From Woeseiaceae bacterium (GTDB lineage: Bacteria > Pseudomonadota > Gammaproteobacteria > Steroidobacterales > Woeseiaceae), in contig JANQMR010000020.1 of NCBI GenBank assembly GCA_028279985.1, forward strand, positions 31,819-95,818: a stretch of 64,000 nucleotides of DNA. The letters are read 5' to 3'. The notes beneath the pieces were generated by a model. That model was not told the origin of the DNA, made no database searches, and saw only the letters and a list, made by a program, of their open reading frames with translations. Below are positions 1-9,800 of this stretch, piece after piece. Numbering within the stretch: the stretch's first letter is position 1; the number at the start of each line of letters is the position of its first letter. The position numbers were made by a program, and so were the translations under genes.

Positions 1-1244
1 ACCAGGCCGACGCCTCCAACTACCAGCCCTCATCCGGACTTGCGCAAGACGGCGATCCGCCCGCCTGGAACCTGCTGGCGCGAGCACCGTTCAACACGGC
101 CTGGAAAACGACGAAGCTCGGCCTCGGCTTGATGCGCGCGCTGCCCGGCGCCATCCAGGCAGGCATCGCCACACGCAAGAAAACCCAGCGAGCGATTCCC
201 AAGACCGTGTTCAACGACGGCCGGGTATCGCCGAACCGGGTCATCGACGGTTGCTTTTTCGAGCTCGACGACTTCAAGCAAATCCGGGCCGCGGCGCCTG
301 AGGTCAAGATCAACGATATCGTGCTCGCCGTCATCAGCGGCGCGATGCGTTATTACCTGGACGCGAGGGACGGCCTGCCCGAGGAGAGCCTGCTGGCCGC
401 CTGCCCGATCAACGTCGGTACCGAAGACGACGCGAACAGCGGCCGCGCCAACCTGCTCAGCATCATGACGCCGCGCCTGCATACGGAAATCGCGGACCCG
501 ATGGAGCGCCTGCTCACGATTCATGCCGCCACCGACGAAACCAAGGATGTCGTGCGAAAGATCGGCACGCGCACGATGACCGAGATTCCGATGAATCTGC
601 CGGCGCCGATCGCAAAAAACCTGTATCCCTTGTTGAGCGCGCTCGCGCTCCGGTCGGAATCGATCCCGTACAACACGATGATCACCAACGTGATCGTCAA
701 GCACGCTCCACTGTACCTGTCCGGCGCCCGGCTCATCCGGGTGCTGGCGACGGGCCCGATCATCGACCAATCGGGAATATTCCATGCCGTGTTCTCGTTC
801 GACGGCGTGCTCTCCATCGGTTTCACCGCCTGCCGCGAGATGTTGCCGGACCCTGAGTTCTACACAGAGTGTATACGGGGATCGTTCGACGACTTGAAGA
901 AAGCCGCCGCCGGGAAAAAGCGCAAGGCAAAAAAGAAGACCTCCAGGAAGAAGGCAAAGTCGAAGAAGCCTGCGGCCGACGGCGTAACCGCCGAATCCAA
1001 ACCGAAGAAGGCGGGAAAGACCACCCGGAAAAAGGCAAGCGACAAATCGAAACCGGAGCGGACAAAAAAGACGGCATCGAAAAAAACCGCGAGCAAGCCG
1101 ACACCGGTAACCGACGCCGCGAAAAAGGCGACAAAAACGCCGGCGCGAAAAAAACCTTCGGCACGATCGCCGAAAGCCACTCCGATCGACGATGCCGCAG
1201 CCAAGACCGCCGGGGACGGACCGGCTGCCGGACAGGCCGGTTAG
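1..1244 (+). CDS. Wax ester synthase/diacylglycerol acyltransferase (WS/DGAT), C-terminal part, with lysine-rich tail
   Basis: The frame is open from base 3, so the 5' end, including the HHxxxDG active site, lies outside the window. About 290 residues match the C-terminal half of bacterial WS/DGAT enzymes. An NDIVLAVISGAMRYYL segment and a PLYLSGARL motif are visible. Family members join fatty alcohols or diacylglycerol to acyl-CoA at the membrane or lipid-body surface. After about base 890 the protein changes to a low-complexity tail of roughly 115 residues, rich in Lys, Ala, Thr, Ser and Pro with KKTxxKK-like repeats, resembling histone-H1-like tails. The frame is intact to the TAG stop, so the tail is a real C-terminus and not a frameshift product. 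The acyltransferase identity is well supported; the role of the tail is inference. Confidence 0.9.
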   Translation, partial: QADASNYQPSSGLAQDGDPPAWNLLARAPFNTAWKTTKLGLGLMRALPGAIQAGIATRKKTQRAIPKTVFNDGRVSPNRVIDGCFFELDDFKQIRAAAPEVKINDIVLAVISGAMRYYLDARDGLPEESLLAACPINVGTEDDANSGRANLLSIMTPRLHTEIADPMERLLTIHAATDETKDVVRKIGTRTMTEIPMNLPAPIAKNLYPLLSALALRSESIPYNTMITNVIVKHAPLYLSGARLIRVLATGPIIDQSGIFHAVFSFDGVLSIGFTACREMLPDPEFYTECIRGSFDDLKKAAAGKKRKAKKKTSRKKAKSKKPAADGVTAESKPKKAGKTTRKKASDKSKPERTKKTASKKTASKPTPVTDAAKKATKTPARKKPSARSPKATPIDDAAAKTAGDGPAAGQAG

Positions 1245-1270
1245 GGCTTCCGACACGGACGACCGCTCAA

Positions 1271-1350
1271 TCGATCTACTAGATCGATCTACTAGATCGA
1301 TGCCCTAGTCGATGGCTGGTCGATGGCTAGTCGATGTATTGGTCGATCGA
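1271..1350. repeat. Short tandem repeat around TCGAT units
   Basis: A run of 11-13 bp units, each starting TCGAT (TCGATCTACTAGA twice, then TCGATGCCCTAG, TCGATGGCTGG, TCGATGGCTAG and TCGATGTATTGG), lies between two convergent genes. It covers the stop codon and last residues of the minus-strand gene. The first units are nearly self-complementary and could form a hairpin, but there is no T-run typical of an intrinsic terminator. Confidence 0.7.
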
Positions 1351-1605
1351 GCTCTCGATCGCCGAGCGAATCGACTCGCGGAACATGAGCATCGTCAAAC
1401 CCATGCTGACGTGGATCCGGACGCTCACGTCATCGACGTCGATGTGCCCGGAAACGCCCTGCCCGACGACTTGCATGCGATTCCCCTCCCAGCGCGACGT
1501 GAGCTTGAGCCGTCCGCCGAGCGCGTCGGCGACCTGGTCCAGGCGCCGTTTTGCCTCGTCGACCCCCAATGAGTGATCGCGGCTGATCGTGATGTCGCTG
1601 TTCAT
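1327..1605 (-). CDS. Polyhydroxyalkanoic acid system family protein (PHA_gran_rgn)
   Basis: A 92-residue protein matching the small family annotated as PHA system or granule-region protein. It has an N-terminal ISRDHSLGVDEAKRRLDQVA segment, a central LTSRWEGNRMQV and a C-terminal region ending in a predicted helix. The longer upstream frame reaches 1959, but only the part from the ATG at 1605 resembles the family, so that start is used. It is convergent with the WS/DGAT gene. Linkage of a PHA-granule-type protein with a neutral-lipid acyltransferase suggests a storage-lipid neighbourhood. No PHA synthase is visible here and the molecular function of the family is not established. Confidence 0.8.
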   Translation of the reverse strand: MNSDITISRDHSLGVDEAKRRLDQVADALGGRLKLTSRWEGNRMQVVGQGVSGHIDVDDVSVRIHVSMGLTMLMFRESIRSAIESSIDQYID

Positions 1606-2130
1606 TCGTCTGCTTCGGGGGGGTCCGTGTCGCCGGAGCGGTTTTCGGAGCTTGTGGCTGACGGACCTTTTCGGATTCTTGTTGTCGGGACCGGCCCGGC
1701 ACCATGCCAGGCAGGCGGGCCGCGTGCAATGGTAACCCGGCGTCGCCACCCGATGGTTAATTCTGAAACTTTCTTCATCACGCACCCCTCTTGTCAAGTC
1801 GATTGTGATCGAAATCCGGACATTCCCCCGATACGTAATAGGCAGAAAATTCAGCCATTTACGGTGCATCCGACCGTCCAAGACGAGCTCTGCCGCCTTG
1901 CTCGGTGACGGTAAGGCGGCGCAGCCGCAAGACCACGTCATCGTCGAAACACCGACCACGCCCTAACTCCTCGGTAACAACCGCTTGCCGACCGTCCTGC
2001 TCCGGGAATTCCGCGGCCTGCCGGCAAACCCATATAGATATCTTTCCTGATTGACCGGATTTGCGTTCCGGCGGTTAATCGTGCCAACGACAACAGCCCG
2101 TCGGGCTTCGGTGGGGCGGAGGCGAGCACT
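1606..2130. other. Intergenic region between divergent genes
   Basis: About 525 bases separate the PHA-system gene (leftward) from the acyl-CoA dehydrogenase gene (rightward). Apparent ORFs here are not protein-like. On the minus strand a TTGACA hexamer at 1792-1797 could be a -35 element for the leftward gene, though the matching -10 is poor. An A/T-rich patch around 2030-2050 could hold the rightward promoter. A GGAGG ribosome-binding site at 2118-2122 precedes the ATG at 2131. Confidence 0.5.
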
Positions 2131-3786
2131 ATGACCAGCGCGATCGACAGCGCGACACTATCCATGACCCTGGAAGCCGTGAGGGAGTTCGCGGCCGATG
2201 CACTGCCCGAGAAGCTCCTGCTGGAGCTCGACGCCGACGAGGAATTCCCGGTCGACCTGGTCAGGGACCTCTGCGGCGAAACCATCGGCATCCAGCTCCT
2301 GTTCATTCCCGAGGAATACGGCGGCATGGGGGGCGGCGCTTTCGACGTCTACCGCGTCTGCGAAGCCATGGCGCGGGTGGACCTCGGTGTCGCCACCGGC
2401 GTGCTCGCCACCTTCCTAGGCAGCGACCCGATCCGCGTCGGCGGCACGCCGGAGCAAAAAGCCCATTGGATGGGCCGGCTGGCCGAAGAAGGCCTGCTGA
2501 TGGCTTACGGCGCCACCGAGCCGCAGGCCGGCAGCGACCTGGGCGCGCTGGAAACCCGCGCGGACCCGGTGGGCGACAACGGCAATGTCAAAGGCTACAA
2601 GATCACCGGCGCCAAACAGTGGATCAGCAACGGCGGCTTCGCCGATCTGTACACGGTACTCGCCCGCGCGCCGGGCGGCCCGACCTGGTTCGTGGTCGAG
2701 GCGGGTACCGAAGGTCTGACTCACGGAAAACCCGAGGACAAACACGGAATCCGCGACAGCAACACCGCGGCCGTGCTGCTAAACAACGTTTACGTCCCCG
2801 CGGAGCAGTTGCTGGGCGGCGTCGAGGGACAGGGGCTGGTGCAGGCGCAGGCGGTTTTCGGCTTCACCCGCCTGATGGTCGCCGCCTTCGGGCTCGGCTG
2901 CGGCTGGGAGGCCATCGACCGCGCGATCGAATACTCGAAACAACGGATACAGGCCGGGGCGCCGCTGGCGGAAAAACAAGGGTACACACACAAGCTGATC
3001 GTGCCGCACGCCGTGCGCCTGGAGGGCGGCCGCGCCTTCATCGAGGAAACCGCCTCGCGTATCGACGCCGGCGAAGGCGCCCTGATCACCGAAGGCGCCA
3101 TCGCCAAGTACTTCAGCTCCGAAGCCGGCAACGCCGCCGCCGAAGCCGCGATACAGGCATTCGGCGGCTACGGCTACACGCGCGAATACATGGTCGAGAA
3201 AATCAAGCGCGACGTCCGCATCACGACGATCTACGAAGGGACGTCGGAGATCATGGAGATGACGATCTCCCGCGACCGCTGGCAACAACACCTGAAAACC
3301 CGCGGCGACTACTACCACGCGATGGGCCGGGAGATGGAGCAGTTGCAGACGAGCCGGCCGGAGGTCGGAGCGGCGACGGCGGCGCTCGGCCTGCACGCAC
3401 TGGCCGAAATCCTGGAGCGTTGCCGTACCGGAAAACTGACCCGGAACCAGCATGTGCTGTTGCGACTGGGCGAGTTGATCGCCTGGGCCGAGTGTGCGGC
3501 CGCTTTGTCGCGCCGCGCCGCGCGCGCGATCGAGAACCGGCTCGATGAGAAAGCCGAAAAACGGCACGACCTCGAAACCCAGGCCGCCATGGCGCGGGTG
3601 CTGGCGCGGCAGGCGGCGATCAAGGTCGCCGCCGACGGCATGGCGCTGGTCGTCGGCGCGGACAGCAAGGAACCGGCCGGTCTCGCCGACGCCATGCACC
3701 TGAACGCCATTCACGGCACACAGGCCGGGTTGATCGCAGACATGAACGCCGTGGCCGACGGACTGTACGGCCGCAAGGACAAATAG
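2131..3786 (+). CDS. Acyl-CoA dehydrogenase family protein
   Basis: A 551-residue FAD-dependent acyl-CoA dehydrogenase. Residues to about 385 follow the family: an N-terminal helical domain (EEYGGMGGG), a beta domain with [15 protein letters not shown] and GAKQWISNG for flavin and substrate binding, and a C-terminal helical domain with [14 protein letters not shown]. The [11 protein letters not shown] motif contains the probable catalytic Glu369. A further ~165-residue C-terminal helical extension resembles that of longer family members. The enzyme forms an alpha,beta double bond in an acyl thioester and passes electrons to ETF. It precedes the synthase gene directly, and ETF genes lie in the same region, so it may act on the synthase product or an intermediate. 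The start has a GGAGG site 8 bases upstream. Confidence 0.93.
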   Translation: MTSAIDSATLSMTLEAVREFAADALPEKLLLELDADEEFPVDLVRDLCGETIGIQLLFIPEEYGGMGGGAFDVYRVCEAMARVDLGVATGVLATFLGSDPIRVGGTPEQKAHWMGRLAEEGLLMAYGATEPQAGSDLGALETRADPVGDNGNVKGYKITGAKQWISNGGFADLYTVLARAPGGPTWFVVEAGTEGLTHGKPEDKHGIRDSNTAAVLLNNVYVPAEQLLGGVEGQGLVQAQAVFGFTRLMVAAFGLGCGWEAIDRAIEYSKQRIQAGAPLAEKQGYTHKLIVPHAVRLEGGRAFIEETASRIDAGEGALITEGAIAKYFSSEAGNAAAEAAIQAFGGYGYTREYMVEKIKRDVRITTIYEGTSEIMEMTISRDRWQQHLKTRGDYYHAMGREMEQLQTSRPEVGAATAALGLHALAEILERCRTGKLTRNQHVLLRLGELIAWAECAAALSRRAARAIENRLDEKAEKRHDLETQAAMARVLARQAAIKVAADGMALVVGADSKEPAGLADAMHLNAIHGTQAGLIADMNAVADGLYGRKDK

Positions 3787-3852
3787 ACCATGGGCAAATA
3801 GACCATGGATAAATAAACAATGAACAAGTGGACGATGGACAACTAGACGATG
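3778..3852 (+). repeat. Five 15-bp tandem repeats joining the dehydrogenase stop to the synthase start
   Basis: Five consecutive 15-bp units (3778-3792, 3793-3807, 3808-3822, 3823-3837, 3838-3852) follow the pattern GACAAATAGACCATG. Unit 1 contains the TAG stop of the dehydrogenase and unit 5 ends in the ATG of the synthase. Four of the five units have a TAG or TAA codon followed by ATG six bases on. No clear Shine-Dalgarno sequence precedes the synthase ATG. Confidence 0.9.
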
Positions 3853-6800
3853 AGAGACACCGCACATCGCGCCGTAGCCGTGGTCGGCCTCGGCACCATC
3901 ATGCCCGAGGCGCCGAACGTCGACCGTTTCTGGGACAACCTGAAATCCGGCCGGTATTCGATCACCGACGTCGATCCCGAGCGCTGGGACCCGGCGCTGT
4001 ATTACGACCCGGACCCGGCCACCGAGGACGCGACCTACTCCAAGATCGGCGGCTGGGTCCGCGACTGGGAATGGAAACCGTTCGACTGGAAGCTGCCGAT
4101 CCCGCCGAAGGTCGCCGCCGCGATGGACGACGGTCAACGCTGGGGCGTCGCCTGCACGCACAGCCTGCTCGAGGATTACGGTTATCCCGAACGACCGCTG
4201 GACCCCGACCGGACCGCGGTGATCCTAGGCAACGCAATGGCCGGCGAGAAACACTACATGACTTCGCTCCGGGTGTTTTTCCCCGAGTTCGCTCGCGAAC
4301 TCGAGGAAGCCGAGAGCTTCCGCGACCTGCCCGAGGAAGTTCGCAAGGCGATCCTCGCCGAGACCCGCCGCGGCGTCCGCGAACGCATCCCGCCGATCAC
4401 CGAAGACTCGATGCCCGGCGAGCTCGCCAACGTCATGGCCGGCCGTATCGCCAACGTCTTCAATTTACATGGGCCCAATTACGTGGTCGATGCCGCTTGC
4501 GCCTCGGCAATGGCCGCGATGAGCGCCGCGGTCGAAGGCCTGGAGGAGTACGACTACGACGCGGTCATCACGGGCGGCATCGACCGCAACATGGGCGCCT
4601 CCACCTATGTGAAGTTCTGCAAGATCGGCGCCCTGTCGGCCACCGGCACGCGCCCCTATGCCGACGGCGCCGACGGGTTCGTGATGGGCGAAGGCGCGGC
4701 GTTGTTCCTGCTCAAGCGCCTCGAAGACGCCGAGCGCGACGGCGACCACATTTACGCCGTATTGCGCGGCATGGGCGGCTCCAGCGACGGCAAGGGCAAG
4801 GGAATTACCGCGCCGAACCCGGTCGGCCAGAAGTTCGCCATCCAGCGCGCCTGGGAAAACGCCGGCCTGTCGCCGTCCACGGCCAGTTATATCGAAGGTC
4901 ACGGCACGTCGACGCGGGTCGGCGACGTCGTCGAAGTCGGCAGCCTGACCGAGGTGTTCAACAACGCCGGCGCCGAACCGGGCAGCGTCGCGCTCGGATC
5001 GGTCAAGTCCAATATCGGACACCTGAAAGGCGCCGCGGGCGCGGCCGGAATCCTGAAGACGGTGCTCGCGCTGAACGACAAGCTGCTGCCGCCGAGCCTG
5101 CATTGCGACAAGAAAAACCCGAACATCGACTTCGAACATTCGCCGTTTTACGTCAACACCGAGCTCAGGGACTGGGAAAAACCCGCGTCCGGCATCCGGC
5201 GCGCCGGCGTCAGCGCTTTCGGTTTCGGCGGCACCAACTTCCATGCCGTGCTCGAGGAATACGTTCCGGGTCAGGCGGCGAGCGAACGCAAGTCGAGCGT
5301 TTCGGTACCCGAGTTTTCATCAGGCTCAGCGTCATCGGTCTCAGTGTCGGGACCCGGCCCCGGAGCGGCGGCAAAAACGCCGCCCTCCGGCGCCGTCGTG
5401 CTCGGCGCCGAAACGGGCGCGGAACTGGCGACGAAGCTCCGGCACCTGAAGTCCGACGCCGAAGCCAATCGCATGCTGGGCCGCGCGGCGCCGCTGGCTA
5501 GCGATCTGGCGGCGCCCGAGCGTATCGCGATCGATTTCAAGAACCCCAAGGACCTGACGCGCAAGATCGACCTGGCGGCCAAGGCTCTGGAACGCGACGA
5601 GCCGCAGCTCTGGAAAGCCCTGACTTCGCAGGGCGTATTCCGCGGCTCCGGCGAAAAACGCAAGATCGCCTTCCTGTATCCGGGCCAGGGCTCGCAATAC
5701 GTCAACATGCTGGCCGAACTCCGCAATCGCGAGCCGGCCGTGCGCGCCGTGTTCGAGCAGGCCGACCGGGTCATGCGGCCGCATCTGAACGATCGCTTGC
5801 TGTCGGACTTCATCTTCGTCGATGCCGAAGACGAGTCTGCCATGCAAGAGGCGGCAGCCTCGCTCAAGCAAACCGAAATCACCCAACCCGCCGTGCTGTC
5901 GGTGGACCATGCGCTGACCCGGTTGCTGGAGACCTACGGCGTATTCCCGGACATGGTCATGGGGCACAGTCTCGGCGAATACGCCGCGCTGGTGCAGTCG
6001 GGCGTGCTGGGTTTCGCCGACGCCCTGGAAGCGGTCAGCGCGCGCGGCCGGGAAATGACCAAGGTTGCGATGGACGACAACGGCAAGATGGCAGCCGTGT
6101 TCGCGCCGCTGACCGACATCCAGCGGGTGCTTGCCGGCATCGAGGGCTACGCCGTCATCGCAAACATCAACAGCAGCGAGCAGGCTGTCGTCGGCGGCGC
6201 CAGCGCGGCGATCGACGAGGCGATCGAAAAGTTCACCGCCGAGGGCGTGCACGTCGTGCCCTTGCCGGTCAGCCACGCGTTTCACACCAAAATCGTGGCG
6301 CCCGCCAGCGAACCGCTCAAAGCCGTGCTATCGCGCATGCAGGTGCACGAACCCCGCCTGCCGATCATCAGTAACGTGACCGGCAAGTTCTATATGTCCG
6401 GCGAAAACGCCGCCGCCGGCATCGTCGATCTCCTGGGCCGGCAGATCGCCTCGCCGGTACAGTTCGTCAACGGCCTCGAAACCCTGTACGAAGCCGGCGC
6501 CAGGGTGTTTGTCGAAGTCGGACCCAAAAAGGCGCTCAAGGGATTCGTCGACGACGTGCTGGGCGAACGCGCGGACGTGATTTCCCTATTCGTCAATCAC
6601 CCGAAAATCGGCGAGCTGCCGTCGATGAACCAGGCGCTCTGCGGTCTGTATGCCGCCGGCCACGGCGCCGGACGTGAAGAGGCGCGACCGGGACCGGTTT
6701 CGGCTTCCGTTTCGGCGCCCGCGGCAGAGCCGGCACCCGCACGAACACCCGCTGCTGCACCGCCTCTTGCCACGCCGCCCGTTGCTGCGGCTGCCGCGGC

Positions 6801-9800
6801 ACCGGCCGTCACTTCAGCGGCAAGCGCTGTGCATGCAGCCCCGACGGCCGCCGGCGCGGAGGGCCAGCTCGCGGCTTTGTTCAATTCGTTTCTCGAGCGC
6901 GGCCGCGACATCCTGTCGCAAGGCGCGCCTTCCGGCGCGGCACGGATTGCCGTCAGCGGTGCCGCGCTGGGATTACCGGGCACGGCGAAAGTCTTCGACG
7001 ACGACAACGTCGGCCGCATCCTGCACGGCGAACAGTTCATCGACGTGATCCCCTATCGCCTGCGCCAGGCGATGGCCGAGAAACACATCACCCGGCTGGT
7101 CAAACCCGAACACGGCGATCCGACCTTCGTCAGGATCGACGACACCAAAGACGTCGTCAAACTGGGCGGCCGCGCCGGCAGCTTCGACCTTGCCGCCGAA
7201 TTCGGCGTCAACCCGGAACGGGTCCGCGCCTTCGACTCGACCACGGCCATGGCGGTTGCGGTTGGCCTGGACGCGCTCAGGGACGCGGGTATTCCGCTGG
7301 TCATGTCCTACAAAACCACGACCACGGGCAGCAAGCTGCCGGACCGCTGGCGGCTGCCCGATGCCTTACGTGACGAAACGGGCGTAATTTTTGCGTCGGC
7401 TTTCCCGGGCATAGACGCCTTCAGCGAACAGCTCGACGACTACTACACCGAACGCGGTCACCGCGAGCAGCTCGAAGGGCTGGAAAGCCTCCGGGACTGG
7501 TTCAGCCACCAGGGTAACGGCAGCGGCGCGGGCATCGACGAGATCGACCGGCGTATTGCCGAACTCAAGAGCCTCGTCGGCAAAACCGAATTCCACTTCG
7601 ACCGGCGTTTCCTGTTCCGCGTCCTGTCGATGGGGCATTCGCAGTTCGCCGAGGAAATCGGCGCGCGCGGTCCGAACACCCAGATCAACGGCGCCTGCGC
7701 CAGCGGCACCCAGGCGATGTCGCTGGCGGAGGACTGGATACGCCAGGGCCGCTGCAAGCGCGTCGTCATCGTCTCCGCCGACAACGTCACCTCGGATCAC
7801 CTGATGGAATGGATCGGCGCCGGCTTCCTGGCCTCGGGCGCCGCGGCGACCGACGACAATCCCAAGGAAGCGGCCACGCCTTTCGACCGCCGCCGGCACG
7901 GCATGATCGCCGGCATGGGCGCCGCCGCGCTGGTGGTCGAAAGCGAGGACGCCTCGCGCGCCCGCGGCCTGCAGCCGATCGCCGAGATCCTGGGATCGGT
8001 GTCGGCCAACAGCGCGTTTCACGGCACCCGCCTGGACATCAAGCACATCTCCGCGGTCATGGAGCAACTCGTTGCCGGCGTGGAACGCCGGCATGGACTG
8101 TCGCGCGAGCAGTTGGCACCGCAGACGATGTTCATGTCCCACGAGACCTATACGCCCGCGCGCGGCGGCAGCGCCTCCGCCGAGATTCATGCCTTGCGTT
8201 CGGTATTCGGCGACAAGGCCGACCGGATCGTCATCTCCAATACCAAAGGTTTCACCGGCCATGCGATGGGCGCCGGTATCGAGGACGTGGTCGCCATCAA
8301 GGCGCTGGAAACCGGCATCGTGCCGCCCGTGCCGAACTTCAAGGAAGTGGACCCCGAACTGGGTGAGCTGAACCTGTCGTCAGGCGGCAGTTATCCGGTG
8401 CAATATGCCCTGCGCCTGGGTGCCGGTTTCGGCTCCCAGCTCGCAATGTCCCTGACCCGCTGGATGCCGGCGCCGGACGGCCGGCGCCGTAACCCGGACC
8501 AACTCGGCTTCGAATACCGGATTGCCGACCGCGAACGCTGGCAGGCCTGGCTGACCGAGGTCAGCGGTTACGATCATGCCGACATCGAAGTGGCGTCGCG
8601 ACGCCTGCGGGTCAAAGATCAGGGCCCGCCGTTACGCAGTCCGGCGCAGGTCACGGCAGCGCAGGCGCCCCAAGCGTCGACGGTCTCGCCGCCACCGGCT
8701 GCTGCGGAACCCGTTGCCGCAGCCGAGCCTGTACGGGCAGAGCCGCCGCCCGCGCCAGCACCCGAGCCCGAGCCGGTCGCAGCGCCGGAACCCGCTCAGG
8801 CAGCTGCTCCAGAACCGGCGCCGGCGGTCACGGCCGCGGCAGAGACGGCGGTGTCATCCGATGACGTCGAACAAACCGTGATCCGGGTCGTCGCCGAAAA
8901 GACCGACTATCCACCCGACATGCTGGAGCTCGATCTGGACTTGGAGGCCGACCTGGGTGTCGATACGGTCAAACAGGCCGAAATTTTTGCCGAAATCCGC
9001 GGCCATTACGGCATCCCGCGGGACGAAAACCTCAAGCTCAGCGAGTTCCCGACCCTGAACCACGTCGTGCAGTTCGTGCGCGACCGGCGGCCGGATCAAC
9101 CGGCGCCTGTCACCGGCGAACCGGTATCCGCGGCGGCCTCCGCACCGGAGCCGGCCCCGACGCCTTCGGCCGAACCGGCTGCCCCGATCCCGAGCGCTAC
9201 GGTGGAGTCAGGCGACGAAGTCGAACAACGAGTGGTCCAGGTGGTCGCCGAAAAAACCGATTATCCGCCGGACATGCTGGAGCTCGATCTGGACCTCGAG
9301 GCCGACCTCGGCGTCGATACGGTCAAACAGGCCGAAATTTTTGCCGAAATCCGCGGCCATTACGGCATCCCGCGGGACGAGAACCTCAAGCTCAGCGAAT
9401 TCCCGACCTTGAACCACGTCGTACAGTTCGTCCTCGATCGGCGTCCCGATCAGCCGACCGCGGCGGCGCCTGAGCCTGCCGCAATGTCTACACCCGAACC
9501 GGAGCCCGCTGCCGAAACCGCCGCGCCCGCTGGCGAATCGGACGACGACGGAGTCACCGCCCAGGTGCTGGCCGTCGTCGCCGAGATGACCGGGTACCCG
9601 CCGGACATGCTGGAGATGGACCTGGATCTCGAAGCCGACCTCGGCGTCGATACGGTGAAGCAGGCGGAGATTTTTGCCGCCGTCCGTGAGATCTACGGCA
9701 TCCCCCGCGACCCGGACCTGAAACTGGCCGACTTCCCAACGCTGACGGACACGGTGCGTTTCGTCAGGGAGCGGATGCCGGCGGCGGATACGGCTGCGGC

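Noticed and set aside
30..1256. 408-residue minus-strand ORF opposite the WS/DGAT gene
   Set aside because: Arg/Gly/Phe-rich antisense reading of the lysine-rich tail region; no domain seen.
1606..1959. Longer N-terminus for the PHA-system protein
   Set aside because: The extra 118 residues are not family-like, and the ATG at 1605 matches the usual start of the family.
2779..4161. 460-residue minus-strand ORF across the dehydrogenase/synthase junction
   Set aside because: Antisense shadow; it includes the translated 15-bp repeat and no known domain.
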